Source of the DNA: a virus
Length of the DNA stretch: 49,335 nucleotides
Virus record (IMG/VR): IMGVR_UViG_3300021091_000124
Location: 1 to 49,335 of that record
Strand: one strand, 5' to 3'
Below the pieces are notes generated by a model that had not been told where the DNA came from, searched no databases, and saw nothing but the letters and a program-made list of their open reading frames with translations. This document shows positions 1 through 11,500 of the stretch, piece by piece (positions within the stretch are counted from its first letter, which is position 1; each line of letters begins with the position of its first letter). The position numbers and the translations under genes are program-made.

Positions 1-2
1 AC

Positions 3-407
3 ATGAGAGATAAAGATTTAGAAGTGCATGAGGGTGATTTTTTTCAATATGGGGATTATTTCTTTGAGACTACCACTATCGTTGTGGAAAAAGTGATGTT
101 TGGTCAAACTGAAAGAATTGCAGGATACAAGATGCAAGGCAAACAAGCCCGTATTAATCTTATTCGTAAAAACTTTTTTGGACCAACTAGCGAAATGTAT
201 ACTGACGCTACTTCTGTTCAAAAAGAATTTGAACAACAACGTGGGGCTGCAAAAACTTCAACAGGATTGGAAACTGGTGATATTAGACAACTACAAAAAG
301 ATGGAATACTTGACGCACCAATTACAGGACCTAAACAAGTTAAGCCACAAGCTAGCAAAATTAATTCAAACACAATTAAATCATCATTTTATGGAGACGA
401 CGAATGA
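3..407 (+). CDS. Neck protein, possibly T4 gp14-like (5' end may be cut off)
   Basis: 134 residues are visible from an ATG two bases inside the window, so the true start may lie upstream and the gene may be partial. The segment EGDFFQYGDYFFE followed by FGQTERIAGYKMQGKQARI resembles the beta-rich C-terminal part of T4-like neck proteins, where an EGD...FE stretch is followed by a Y-K-(L/M) strand. The C-terminal third is polar and probably flexible. Its stop overlaps the start of the gp15-like gene by 4 bases (ATGA), which suggests translational coupling. T4 also places gene 14 directly before gene 15. The reading as a neck or head-completion protein rests on this weak similarity plus position. 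It could be another connector protein. Confidence 0.5.
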   Translation: MRDKDLEVHEGDFFQYGDYFFETTTIVVEKVMFGQTERIAGYKMQGKQARINLIRKNFFGPTSEMYTDATSVQKEFEQQRGAAKTSTGLETGDIRQLQKDGILDAPITGPKQVKPQASKINSNTIKSSFYGDDE

Positions 408-1615
408 CAACACGATTTACCCGAGATAATATTGATTTTAATGCAGTTGCAACAGGTTATGAAGGTGTTAATTTTACAGGTTTGCAAGTTCCCTCATGTG
501 GTATTGAAGACTTAGATAAAGCTGTCTTCAGTTTATTTAATGATGAAATACCTTTATTTTATGAATTAGAAGGTGAAAGAAAAAGAATACCTGTGATTTT
601 TGCCACGGGTGAACGTTTTGCGATTTTACGTAAAAAGAAACCTTTACGGGATCGCAGCGGGGCTTTAATTTTACCTTTAATTTCAATTTCAAGAAGTGGT
701 ATTGAACAAAGTCCCCCAAAAGGTGTTGCTGATAATGCCATGTTACCGCATGTTATTAAAAGACGTCTTTCTGGAAATGATTTACATGAGCAACAATTAC
801 AAAACAAAGAGAATTTGGAAAATGTTAAAAACACCTTAGCACAAGAAGAAGGTTTAACAAAAGTAGATTCAACCAAGAAAAATTTAAGTTTAATTCCTAT
901 AGTTTCATCACAAAATATTTATGAAATTATTGAAATGCCACCCATTAACTACATCGGTGCAACATATGAAATTGCAATTTGGACAAATTTTCAGCAAGAA
1001 GCCAATCGAATTTTTGAAACAATTATTAAATCATATACAATTAATGTTAGTAATCAATTTCGGCTTGATTCACCTGATAAGCCTTATTGGTTTTCAGGTT
1101 TTATTAATAGTCAAATCAACACCGATACATCATTTACAGACATGACTGAGAATGAAAGATATGTAAAAATGACATTAACCATGACTGCCAACGGTTATGT
1201 TATTTTACCAAATATGATGGGTGGTAAAACAGCCCTAAGATCATTTATCTCAGCCCCCAATATTTCATTTGACGTGACACAAGATCAATCAGCTGTTTTG
1301 CCATTGCATGGTGTAGGTGGACCTATTGATAATACATTTGATTCACATATTTTTGATGATTTGCAAGCTGAAGATGATCCTTTTCCTTCTTTAAATGTAG
1401 GTGTAAATTCATTAAATAATCAAATTAACTTATTAACAAATCGACCGGGTTATATTGCGCAAAATGACACAAGGGATCCTAACAATACAGACGCGACACG
1501 TCAAGGTATATATAATGTTAGTCGAATAAAGGGCGAAACTGCATATAGAGGAACAGCAGCACAAAACATCCTATTAAATATCAACAATAAGAAAACAGTC
1601 ACAATAAATATTTAA
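404..1615 (+). CDS. Tail terminator / sheath stabiliser, T4 gp15-like
   Basis: 403 residues, longer than T4 gp15 (272). Three family signatures appear in order: RIPVIFATGERFAILRK near residues 61-77 (compare RVPITYAS in T4 gp15), YEIAIWTNFQQEANRIFETI near 188-207 (compare YELSIFTRYEDDMFQIVE), and a late MTLTMTANGYVILPN strand near 258-272 (compare LTFEVNGWMYPP). In T4 this protein forms a hexameric ring that closes the tail tube and sheath and joins the tail to the neck. An extra polar insert (about residues 120-155) and a long C-terminal extension account for the added length. The T4 terminase genes 16 and 17 do not follow; the sheath gene comes next. Confidence 0.75.
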   Translation: MTTRFTRDNIDFNAVATGYEGVNFTGLQVPSCGIEDLDKAVFSLFNDEIPLFYELEGERKRIPVIFATGERFAILRKKKPLRDRSGALILPLISISRSGIEQSPPKGVADNAMLPHVIKRRLSGNDLHEQQLQNKENLENVKNTLAQEEGLTKVDSTKKNLSLIPIVSSQNIYEIIEMPPINYIGATYEIAIWTNFQQEANRIFETIIKSYTINVSNQFRLDSPDKPYWFSGFINSQINTDTSFTDMTENERYVKMTLTMTANGYVILPNMMGGKTALRSFISAPNISFDVTQDQSAVLPLHGVGGPIDNTFDSHIFDDLQAEDDPFPSLNVGVNSLNNQINLLTNRPGYIAQNDTRDPNNTDATRQGIYNVSRIKGETAYRGTAAQNILLNINNKKTVTINI

Positions 1616-1704
1616 AATCCAAATAAATCTGATTCCTCACGTAATAATTATCATTATAAATTAACATCGTTCTTAGGAATAAAAAAAGAAAAAGGAGAAA
1701 AATA

Positions 1705-4635
1705 ATGAGTGAGCAAGTATTTAAATCACCAGGGTTTTTTGAAAGAGAAATAGAAATTCAATCAAAACCACCCAAAAAAGAGCCCAATTCGTCTCCAGTC
1801 GGTATTATCGGTTCAGCAGAAAAAGGTCCAGCTTTTGTACCCATAACTTTAAACTCAATTAACGACTACACCCAAATTTTCGGCAACATTCACCGTGACA
1901 AAATCGCAGGTCACGCTGTCGCAGAATTTTTTAACTCAAAAACAGCCCAAGGCGAAGGCTCAATTCAATTCATCAGAACACTAGGCGCCGAAGATGATAC
2001 TGCAGGCTTTAAATTAACTGAAAGTTCTTCAAAAGGTGGCGTTCAATTTTTATGTGCTGATCATAATCAATCAACTGACGATAAATTTATTAACGGTATG
2101 TTTGCATTCAATTTAGATATTCCTAGTACAGGAAATATTAAATTGGTGCGTGCTGTTTTCTTTTTACATAAAAACTGTGCATTAAGTATCACATCAGGCG
2201 ATAATGCTACAGCTGCTGGTGAGTTTACAATTAATCTTACAACAACTGATATATCAATTTCACAACGAAGTGTAACTGCATCATTAGATCCTGCTGCTAA
2301 TAATTATATTGCAAAAGTGATGAATACAGATCCTTATTCTTTTGAAGAATATGGTTATTTACTATATTTACATTTCCCAATTGATATTGATTTATTAAAT
2401 AATATAAAAGCTGGAGGATTACCTATTTCAATTGTTAGACCGTTGGGTGCAGATAATAAATTGGCGTATGGTGATTTTCAGACATCTTTTAAAACACCTA
2501 GAACTTCAAAGTTTATTAGTCAACCTTTTGGTTCAAAAGAATATGATTTGTTTCATTTTGAAGCAATTGATGATGGTTCATATGCTGCGGGTAAATATAA
2601 AATTAGTATTAGCAATTTGAGAGCATCAACTGATGTTAATTATAAATTTGGGACATTTAATGTTGAATTACGTGATTTAAATGATACAGATGAAGATGCA
2701 AACGTTTTAGAATCATATGCAAATTGTTCTTTAGATCCATCATCCCCCAATTATATTGGTAAATTAATCGGCGATCATAAAACATATTATAATTTTAAAG
2801 CTGTGTCTGATGAAAGAAGACTGTATACTGACGGTGAAAACCCTAATCAATCATCTCGCATTCGTATTGTAATGTCAGATGATGTTAAAAACGGCGAAAT
2901 CCCTGAAGAATCATTGCCTTTCGGCTTTAGAGGTTTACCTTCACTTAAAACAAAAACAGATTTATTAACAAAAGACAATTCAAATGCATTCAATGATTAT
3001 ATTATTCCTCCTTTACCTTATCGTTTCAAGTTAACAACTGGCGAATTGATTAAAGGTGAAGAACATAAAGTGTATATCGGTAAAAAAACATCATCACAAA
3101 TTGTTTCAACAAGTTTATATTGGGGTTTAATGAACTTTAATATCGACAAGAAAGAAACAGCAAATAATCGAGCAACATCAGGTGAGAAGATTAATAAAAT
3201 TGTAGAAAATTATACAAAATTGATGGCTGTTAATTCTGATGTTTTAAATGCTGTTGATTCAAAAGAAGCTGATGATTTTAATAATCATAAGTTTAGTTTA
3301 GCTCGTGTTGCTTTTCCTGTTTCATATACAACAACAGCTGTTGAAAATTTGAACAATTCAGTAATAAAAGCTTTTGAAGAAGTTGTATATATTAGAAATG
3401 CAGATTATTTTAAAGCTAATTATGAAATTAATCAAACAAATCTAGGAAGCAAACAAAATAGAATTACATTAGCGACAGTGTTATCAGAGAATAAAGAAAA
3501 GTTTAATAAGTATTCAGTTATGGCCAAGTTTACAGCCCCGATGTTTGGTGGGTTTGATGGTTTAAATATTTTTGATAAAGATAGTATGAACATGAATGAT
3601 CGATCATCGAGTACTGAAGATTTTACAGAAGACGGTGGTGTTGCGGGTAAGGCTGGTGAATCAGGTTATTTAAGTGGTTTGAGTGATACGAGTGTTTCGC
3701 CATATATGCAGGGGACAAATGAGACCAATAATATTATTTCATCTTATTTAACAGCGACAGATATTATGCTTGAGCCTGCGACTGCCAATGTGCATGTTGT
3801 GGTGGTGCCTGGTATTCGTGATCGTATAATTACAAGTTATGTTGCTTCTAAGGTTGAAACATATGGTAAGGCGATTTATTTGATGGATATTCCTAGTTAT
3901 GACAGGAATGGTATTAGATTATATGATGATGTATCTGATGCAGGTAAAAAGCCTGATGTTTCAATGACAATTTCCAAGTTATCATCTCGTAATTTTGATA
4001 ATAGTTATGTTGCGACATATTTCCCAGATGTCTTATTTGATGATGTGTCTGATCCTGTGGCAGGTGTTGCAAAACGTGTTATAAAGTGTCCTTCTTCAAT
4101 TGTTGCATTGGGTGCTTTAGCTAAAAGCGAGGGAACACGTGCAATTCAACCATGGTTTGCCCCAGCGGGTTTTGCTAATGGTGCAAATCAACGTGTTAAA
4201 GGTGTTACAGTTCGTTTAAGGGCTGATGATCGTGATGATTTATATGAAGCTCGTATTAATCCTATTGCAACATTCCCATCAAATCAATATGTGATTTTTG
4301 GTCAAAAGACATTACAAGTAGCAAATACAGCTTTAACACGTGTTAATGTTAGACGTTTAATGATTGCAATTAAACGCGGCGTGGAAAGATCAGCGCAAGC
4401 TTTATTATTTCAACAAAATACAGCAGCAACTCGTGACAGTTTCGTCGCATTTGTTAATGCATTTTTATCAAATATTCAAACCAACAGCGGCATTGAAAAT
4501 TATCGAGTAATCGTGACACCTGATCCTGAAGACGGTAATGTTTTAAACGGCAGAATTATTATTGTTCCAACTCGAGTTGTTGAATTCATTGCAATGGACT
4601 TTATTGTAACAAACAGCGGCGTATCATTTACTTAA
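1705..4635 (+). CDS. Tail sheath protein A (gp18-like)
   Basis: 976 residues against 659 in T4 gp18. The N-terminus (SPGFFEREIEI, then VGIIGSAEKGPAFVPITLNS) is the classic sheath start with the N-terminal linker arm. The C-terminal sheath domain is clear: GGFDGLNIFDKD, VVVVPGIRDRIITSYV, NSYVATYFPDV, QPWFAPAGFANG, YVIFGQKTLQ and NVRRLMIAIKRGVE. The middle of the protein is expanded with surface-type beta domains. A strong Shine-Dalgarno (AAAGGAG) precedes the ATG. It is the first of three paralogs here; sheath subunits polymerise around the tube and contract on infection. The first ~350 bases use C-rich codons and the rest G/T-rich codons. Confidence 0.95.
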   Translation: MSEQVFKSPGFFEREIEIQSKPPKKEPNSSPVGIIGSAEKGPAFVPITLNSINDYTQIFGNIHRDKIAGHAVAEFFNSKTAQGEGSIQFIRTLGAEDDTAGFKLTESSSKGGVQFLCADHNQSTDDKFINGMFAFNLDIPSTGNIKLVRAVFFLHKNCALSITSGDNATAAGEFTINLTTTDISISQRSVTASLDPAANNYIAKVMNTDPYSFEEYGYLLYLHFPIDIDLLNNIKAGGLPISIVRPLGADNKLAYGDFQTSFKTPRTSKFISQPFGSKEYDLFHFEAIDDGSYAAGKYKISISNLRASTDVNYKFGTFNVELRDLNDTDEDANVLESYANCSLDPSSPNYIGKLIGDHKTYYNFKAVSDERRLYTDGENPNQSSRIRIVMSDDVKNGEIPEESLPFGFRGLPSLKTKTDLLTKDNSNAFNDYIIPPLPYRFKLTTGELIKGEEHKVYIGKKTSSQIVSTSLYWGLMNFNIDKKETANNRATSGEKINKIVENYTKLMAVNSDVLNAVDSKEADDFNNHKFSLARVAFPVSYTTTAVENLNNSVIKAFEEVVYIRNADYFKANYEINQTNLGSKQNRITLATVLSENKEKFNKYSVMAKFTAPMFGGFDGLNIFDKDSMNMNDRSSSTEDFTEDGGVAGKAGESGYLSGLSDTSVSPYMQGTNETNNIISSYLTATDIMLEPATANVHVVVVPGIRDRIITSYVASKVETYGKAIYLMDIPSYDRNGIRLYDDVSDAGKKPDVSMTISKLSSRNFDNSYVATYFPDVLFDDVSDPVAGVAKRVIKCPSSIVALGALAKSEGTRAIQPWFAPAGFANGANQRVKGVTVRLRADDRDDLYEARINPIATFPSNQYVIFGQKTLQVANTALTRVNVRRLMIAIKRGVERSAQALLFQQNTAATRDSFVAFVNAFLSNIQTNSGIENYRVIVTPDPEDGNVLNGRIIIVPTRVVEFIAMDFIVTNSGVSFT

Positions 4636-4710
4636 TAATTTCATAATTTTTATAAAATCTTCTGTTACTTAAATAATTAAAATTAAATAAATAAAACAGG
4701 AGAATTAATT

Positions 4711-7700
4711 ATGGCCGAACGAGGTTCAGCTAAAGTTTCCATTAGGGAAATTGATAATTCAGCGTTCACACCAGTTAATCGAGTGCTAACTGGGACACCA
4801 GCCGGTGTAGTGGGACGTGCCAAGCGTGGTCCTGCATTCGTACCAACAGTTTTTGCAGACATTCAAGAATTTCAAGACATTTTCGGCTCTTTCAGCGATA
4901 AAGGTCTTGATTCAAACTCTAACTTATTTGGACCTCTAGCCGTCAACGAATGGATGAGCGGTAATCCTGGGCAAGGCGCTTTTGTTAAAATTTTAGGCAC
5001 GGGCACAGCCCCCAATTTCACAGACGCAGGCTTCACGGTCGGTACAAAAAAGTTAGGTGATTCAGGTCTTCCCGCCGAAAATCTTTATGCAAATACATCA
5101 GCAGTTCTAGGCAAAACCTTTATGCTAGGTCACTTTGCAAAAAACAATACCGATTCAAAATATTTGTCAGAATCAGGTATTCCATCAATTAAGTTACGAG
5201 AAGTGACAACAATTACAGTTAATGATACAACAGGTATTACGCTAAATAAAAACTTGGAAATAACCGCATCAGGTTCAACAACTGCTCACACTTTTACATT
5301 TGATAGTACAGCAACGGCTACAACTGCCACTGTAATTAAATATGATGTCGATGACGAAACAGTAACAGCAACACAAATTAAAAATGCAATTAATTTAGCT
5401 TTTCCAAATAAAATTATTGCAACTTCAAGCGGAGCAGTTGTTACACTTTCACAGTTTGTAGATTCTTTAGCAGATGATATTGATGTTACAACAACAGCAA
5501 CTGGTCTGACAATTGTCAAAAATGTTAATGACGCAAATACAAAAAAGTTATATAGTTTATTACGTGGTGTTTTAATGACACCTCATAGCGTAAAAGCAAC
5601 ATTAGCAAACAGCGTAGCAGTACCAACGGGCGAAAATAATGCAACTATTGATGTAGGCGCGAATATTGGTGATATTTCAACAACGAATCTGGATTTTACT
5701 TTATATTTGGTTGGGCATAAAGCAGACAATAGAGTTATTACATGTTCATTTGATCCAAGTAAATCAAATTATTTTGCAAAAGTTTTAAATACAGACCCTC
5801 ATAAAATTGAAGAATATGGTCATTATTTACATTCTTATTATGATATTGATGTAAAGAATATTGCATTACCTACAAATGATGACGGTTTAAAAAAAGCAGA
5901 TGGTTTAGACGTTACAATTGCCCAATGTGGTGCTTTTTGTGTAAGTGTTGACATTGCTGGTGCAAGTAATTTTGAGGAGTTTAATAAGCGTTTTCAGACT
6001 GCTGTTTCTCCTTGGGTTGTTAGTCAAGATTTTGGTTTGATTGCTGATGGGTCTAATAATAATAATATTGGTAATGGTATTGTGAAGTTATTTAGATTGC
6101 ATGCTTTGGATGATGGTGAGATTGGAAATAATCAGATTAAAGTAAATGTTTCAAATTTAATACCTGGTGAGTTTGGTGCATTTGGTACATTTGATTTAAG
6201 TGTGCAAAGATTGGATTCTAATCCTTTAAAAAATGATATATTGGTTAGTTGGAAGCGTTTAAGTTTGGATAGTACATCTCCTAATTATATTGCTCGAGTG
6301 ATAGGTGACAAGAGAGTATATTGGGATTTTGATGCTTCAAAGCCTGGTTTGCAAGAAGAGGGTTCATATCCTGTTAAGAATAGATATGTTAGAGTTGAAG
6401 TATCACCAGTTGTAACAAATCGTGATATTGATGCTTCAACCATGCCTAGCGGTTTTGCAGGATTAAAAAGTTTGAAGTTAGCGAATAGATTTGCTGCGAA
6501 ATCTGGTGTCTTTTTGTATAATTATTTGTCTGGTTTGATACAACCTCCTGTGCCTATGATTAGGTCAATTGGTAAAATAGTACTTGATGATATTAGTCGA
6601 AAAGAAGCTAAGATTTTACCCTGGGGTGTAAAATTTGCAGTTAAAGAAAATGTTGATATTGGTTCTACTGGGTATAAAGAGTATATTGAACAAACTTATA
6701 ATCGATCTTTACAGTCATATTCCAAATTTTTTAATGAAAATATTTGGGATGCTGTTGTAAATGAAAATACGGGTGATTTTGATTATGCTAATGATCCTAA
6801 TTTTTTCCATTTTGAGAAGATTCGAATTACGCATAAGGGTGGTACTGAAAAGAAGATAAATAATAAGTTGTGGGGTGATGCGATCTTTTTAAGAAATTCA
6901 GATGCTTCTAGTGATACACCACCAACAGCAGATGCTTCAAACCGTCGATTTTTTAGAGTTTCAAAAGATTTAAGTACTGTGAATAGTAGATATTTGTCAT
7001 TTTCGTTCTTTTTGCAGGGTGGGTTTGATGGTTTGGACATTTTTGATGAAGACAAGCATTTGTTGAAGGATTCTGCGTGTTGGAGAGAAGGACAGACAGT
7101 TGTGAAGATAGGGCCTGTGATAAGTGCGTATCAGAATGGAATTGATGTGTATACTGATAAGGCTGCGGCAGAGATTCAGTTGTTGATTGTGCCTGGGATA
7201 CGTGAGAAAATTGTGACAAATTATGGCATTCAGAGTGCTGAGAGACGTTTTGATACAATGTATTTGATGGATATTGAGCAGTTGAATGAAGAAGCGGCTG
7301 TGATTATTAATGGTGTTGATAAGGTGTCTGTGGGGCAGTCTATTGATAATTTTAGTGGTCGTTCTTTGGATACGTCATTTGCGGCTTGTTTTTTCCCAGA
7401 TGTGATGTTGAATAAGCCAAATGGTGGATCGATTAAGGTGCCGCCTAGTGTTGCTGTGTTGGGTGTGATGAGTCGTGCTGATGGTGGTGGTACAGCTCCT
7501 TGGTATGCGCCTGCGGGTATTAGTCGTGGGTTGGTGAATGCTAGTGGTCCTGAGTTTGCTATTAATCAGGAGCAGTTGGATGAGTTGTATAATAATGATA
7601 TTAATCCTTTGTATATTCCGTCGGGTCGAAATCAGTTGTATGTTTTTGGGCAGAAGACTTTGTTGAAGAATCCGTCGGCATTGGATAGGATAAATGTTAG

Positions 7701-7989
7701 AAGATTATTGATTTATGTTAGAAGACAGGTTAAGGCGATTGCGAATACATTTTTATTTCAGTCTAATCGAGCTGATACTTTGAGTGCATTTTCAAAAGCT
7801 GTTGAGCCTATTTTAGCTAATATTCAGGCTCAGCAAGGTATTGAGAGATATAAAGTGCAGATTGATACAACAACAACAACTCAGACTGATGTTGAGAATA
7901 ATACCATTCGTGGTAAAATATATTTGCAGCCTACAAAGTCAATTGAGTTTATTTCTCTTGACTTTGAAGTAAGAAATTCAATTGATTAA
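4711..7989 (+). CDS. Tail sheath protein B (gp18-like), with inserted beta domain
   Basis: 1092 residues. N-terminal sheath arm followed by GVVGRAKRGPAFVPTVF. C-terminal core: GGFDGLDIFDEDKH, LLIVPGIREKIVTNYG, TSFAACFFPDVML, APWYAPAGISRG, LYVFGQKTLL and NVRRLLIYVRRQVK. It therefore has the same architecture as the preceding gene. A Thr/Ala-rich insert at about residues 168-270 reads like a small beta-sandwich of the kind found on phage surface proteins and is absent from sheath A. AGGAGAA lies upstream of the ATG. Base composition changes from C-containing codons in the first third to strongly G/T-rich codons after about 5,930. Whether A and B co-assemble or are used alternately cannot be told from sequence. 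Confidence 0.95.
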   Translation: MAERGSAKVSIREIDNSAFTPVNRVLTGTPAGVVGRAKRGPAFVPTVFADIQEFQDIFGSFSDKGLDSNSNLFGPLAVNEWMSGNPGQGAFVKILGTGTAPNFTDAGFTVGTKKLGDSGLPAENLYANTSAVLGKTFMLGHFAKNNTDSKYLSESGIPSIKLREVTTITVNDTTGITLNKNLEITASGSTTAHTFTFDSTATATTATVIKYDVDDETVTATQIKNAINLAFPNKIIATSSGAVVTLSQFVDSLADDIDVTTTATGLTIVKNVNDANTKKLYSLLRGVLMTPHSVKATLANSVAVPTGENNATIDVGANIGDISTTNLDFTLYLVGHKADNRVITCSFDPSKSNYFAKVLNTDPHKIEEYGHYLHSYYDIDVKNIALPTNDDGLKKADGLDVTIAQCGAFCVSVDIAGASNFEEFNKRFQTAVSPWVVSQDFGLIADGSNNNNIGNGIVKLFRLHALDDGEIGNNQIKVNVSNLIPGEFGAFGTFDLSVQRLDSNPLKNDILVSWKRLSLDSTSPNYIARVIGDKRVYWDFDASKPGLQEEGSYPVKNRYVRVEVSPVVTNRDIDASTMPSGFAGLKSLKLANRFAAKSGVFLYNYLSGLIQPPVPMIRSIGKIVLDDISRKEAKILPWGVKFAVKENVDIGSTGYKEYIEQTYNRSLQSYSKFFNENIWDAVVNENTGDFDYANDPNFFHFEKIRITHKGGTEKKINNKLWGDAIFLRNSDASSDTPPTADASNRRFFRVSKDLSTVNSRYLSFSFFLQGGFDGLDIFDEDKHLLKDSACWREGQTVVKIGPVISAYQNGIDVYTDKAAAEIQLLIVPGIREKIVTNYGIQSAERRFDTMYLMDIEQLNEEAAVIINGVDKVSVGQSIDNFSGRSLDTSFAACFFPDVMLNKPNGGSIKVPPSVAVLGVMSRADGGGTAPWYAPAGISRGLVNASGPEFAINQEQLDELYNNDINPLYIPSGRNQLYVFGQKTLLKNPSALDRINVRRLLIYVRRQVKAIANTFLFQSNRADTLSAFSKAVEPILANIQAQQGIERYKVQIDTTTTTQTDVENNTIRGKIYLQPTKSIEFISLDFEVRNSID

Positions 7990-8035
7990 CCTAGTTAATC
8001 TATATATAGAAAAAACATTAGGAGAAAAATAAAAA

Positions 8036-8530
8036 ATGGCGATTGAAACATTAAGCGTCGCGGAGATGATCCCAAATAAATTTGAACCCAAAAGACAGAA
8101 TCGTTGGGTTTTTGCAATTGAAGGTATTGATTCATTTTTAATGAAGACTGCCAAAAGACCAAGTATTACAATTGCATCAAAAACTTTACCATTTATTAAT
8201 TCTGAACGTCATATTGCTGGTAAATTGACATTTGGTGATATGAATATTGATTTATATGATCCAATTGCACCATCAGGCGCTCAACAAGTAATGGAATGGA
8301 TTAGAACACATTATGAATCAGTGTCTGGTCGTGCTGGTTATGCTGATTTTTATAAGCGTGATTGTCAAATTAAGATGTTAGATCCAGTAGGAACAGTAAT
8401 TGAGTTGTGGGATATTAAAGGTTGTCAATTAACTAGTGCAGATTTTGGTGGTTTGGACTACGGTAATGATGGCGAACCTACATCAATTAGTTTAGGTATA
8501 AAATTTGACAACTGCGTCTTACAATATTAA
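8036..8530 (+). CDS. Tail tube protein, T4 gp19-like
   Basis: 164 residues, almost the T4 gp19 length (163). Typical features are the early FEPKRQNRWVFAIEGI stretch, the tube-fold strands ASKTLPFINSERHIAGKLTF and MNIDLYDPIAPSGAQQVMEW, the YKRDCQIKMLDP strand, and the C-terminal region from VIELWDIKGC to the end. The protein forms the hexameric rings of the inner tail tube through which DNA passes. AGGAG is present 12 bases before the ATG. It is the only tube gene in the window, placed between sheath B and sheath C. Confidence 0.9.
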   Translation: MAIETLSVAEMIPNKFEPKRQNRWVFAIEGIDSFLMKTAKRPSITIASKTLPFINSERHIAGKLTFGDMNIDLYDPIAPSGAQQVMEWIRTHYESVSGRAGYADFYKRDCQIKMLDPVGTVIELWDIKGCQLTSADFGGLDYGNDGEPTSISLGIKFDNCVLQY

Positions 8531-8580
8531 TTTTAATTTGAGATTCACTATAATTAAATAATAAAATTATGGTGAAAAAT

Positions 8581-11500
8581 ATGGCAGAAATAAATTCACA
8601 AACTATTAGTGTTGGTAATCCGATTTTGAATCGGGAATTTTTTATAAAAAATAATTCAAATATTGGCAAACAAGCAACCGCTATCTTAGGTAATGCCGTA
8701 TTGGGGCAACCTTTTGTGCCTGATTTTTCATCTAATTTTAATAGCACTGTCAATTTACAAAATGAATATTTTAACGCGTTCAGTACAAAAAACGGAAGTT
8801 ACATAGAAAACGCATTACAATTTGATCGAAATATAATTCCTTATTTGTCAGCCTATTCAGTTTTAAGCAACGGAGGCCAATTAAATTTTACAAGATTAGC
8901 AGGTTTAGATTTAGCGCAAAAAGATCCTGGAAATCCTAATTACGCAGGTCTTAAACCCGGTTTTTTAATAGATCCTACACAAAAAATTTATGCATGTTAT
9001 CTTGAATTACAAAGAGCTCCAGCTAGAGTGAATCAATTTAATTATAATCTTTTGTCTACAAATAATGTAGAAAGAGTTTTAGTTGGTTATATTTTAACAG
9101 CCAAAAATGTAACTTTGAGTGTGTCTTTAGGTGAAACGATAAATGATGAAAAAATATTTAAGTTAATAATAACTGGCGCAACAAATCTTTCAACTGAAAC
9201 GAATACATTTTCTCAATTTACTGTACAAGAAAATATTAAAAGTGCTGCATATGATAATGTCATTTTTTCTTTTAATAAAAGAAATCATGATAATTTTTTT
9301 TGGAAAAATGTTTTAAATTTAAATGAACTACGTTTGGATGAGTTTGGATATACATTTATTTATTACAAAGATGTGATGAATGATATTTTGGATTCATACA
9401 CTATAAATGATTGCAAATTGGTTAATATTTCAAACGTTCCAAATATAAAAAATTTTCAGCAAGAATTTAAATATGCAAATACTCCGTGGATTGTAAGTCA
9501 AGGTTTTTATTCTTTAAACGAGTTATCAGACAGACGTGATCTTAGACATCGTGTTAAAAAATTATTTAGAATACATGCAATAAATCCAGGAAAATATTCA
9601 AATCAGTTAGGTATTAAAATTACACCCAGAACATTAAATAATCATCTTGAATATGCATCGTTTGATTTACATTTAATTAATACAAGAACTGATACAACTA
9701 TTTTTGAATTTAATAATTTGGATTTAAATCAAGATAGCGTCAATTTTATTGGTCGTGTTATTGGTACACAATTTACTTATTTTGATTTAGCTACACGACG
9801 AATTGTAACGCAAGGTGAATATTTGCAACAAAATCCCTGGATTCGAGTTGAATTGTCAAATGAAGTATTATCAGGAAATTTAAAATTAAATACAATACCT
9901 GCGGGCTTTTTAGGATATAATCGATTAAACGACATTACTGATGGATCGAATACTGTAAAAAGTAATTATTTAAATTATGTTGCTTGCACTCAAATGGATC
10001 TAGATTCAGATACTTTATTTGAAAAACATACATGGGGTAAAAATTTTAAAAATATTGAAGTTATTCGAATTAATCGAGACAATCGAAAAAAGAAATTTAA
10101 TGCAGCTTTTAAAAAGAAAATAGATAATCAAAACTTTTCTGAAACAATTGTTCAGTCAATAGATTATTATAATCGAATTCATTATTCTTATTACAATCAA
10201 GATTTGGTGCAAGATAGAGCAACATATAATGAAGAATATTTAAATCAATATTTCTTTGAAAGTAACAGTAGCAATATTTTAACACACCAGTATGATGATA
10301 TGTTTCATTTAGAAAAAATATATTTATTAAATGAAAAAAAAGAGAATAATTATTTGCAAAGATGGGATCTTGCCAAATACCAACATGACGGAAATAGTAT
10401 AAAAAATCTAATTTTTCCGGCATCTATTGTTAAAAATTCTTTATTCCCGATTCAAGCATCTGTTGATACGATTAAAGAAATTTTTTATTATTTCACGATT
10501 AATCAAAAAAGTATAACTAAATCATTTGATGAAAATTATAATAGTGAATATGCCCGAGTTGATTCAATTGAAGAAGTTAATTTTTTTGATGATCAAACAA
10601 GTGTATTAAGTTTTTCATTAAATTTAACAGGGGGTTTTGATGGTTTAAATATGTTTGATGAAAATGAATTTGCAATAACAGATATTGGTTTAAATAATAG
10701 TAAATATTTACGAGAGTTGTATAAAATAGGATTGGATATTATTAATCAAGAGACGAATGGACAAAATGAAATAATTTATTTACCTGAAATATATCAACCT
10801 GAAATTGTTGAATATGCAACACAACTTATTTCGCAAAATGGTTATTCAATGCTTCTATTGGATAAACCGCTGATGAATAACGCAGATGAAATTATCTATT
10901 GTAAAAATTTATTATCATTACCTGATTCTTCACCAGAATCTGATTTTTCTGGTTATTTAAAGTGGGCATTTAAAAAATATGTGTATAAATATTCAACAGC
11001 AAATATCAACGTAGAAGAACAAGATAAAATTAATATAGTAAATACATTACAAAGTGCCAAGTATAATCAGACGTTGTCGCAGGTATCATCCTATATGAAT
11101 TATTGTTTGTGCGAAATTAATAATACGGTAGATACAACTTTAATTAATGATGGAATTACTCGAAATATTGTTTTACCTGCGGGTGTTATGGCTGTTAGTA
11201 TTTTAAGTAATTACAGCAACAATATAAATAATATGCGTAATCCTATTTCAAACGTTTTTGTTACCAATATTGGTAGCATAATGTTAAAAAATGTTTATTG
11301 CAATTTAATTAATTATGATAATCCAGCAATGCAGTCAAATATACAATTAATTAATTTATTACAAAATAATTTCTTTTACATTGATTTAAAAAATAGATTA
11401 AATACATATACTTTCTTTTCAAATAAAACGCATGCATTTACTAGTAATAATCCACCTGTATTGTCTCGTTTAAATATACGAAACATCTTATGCAATTTAA

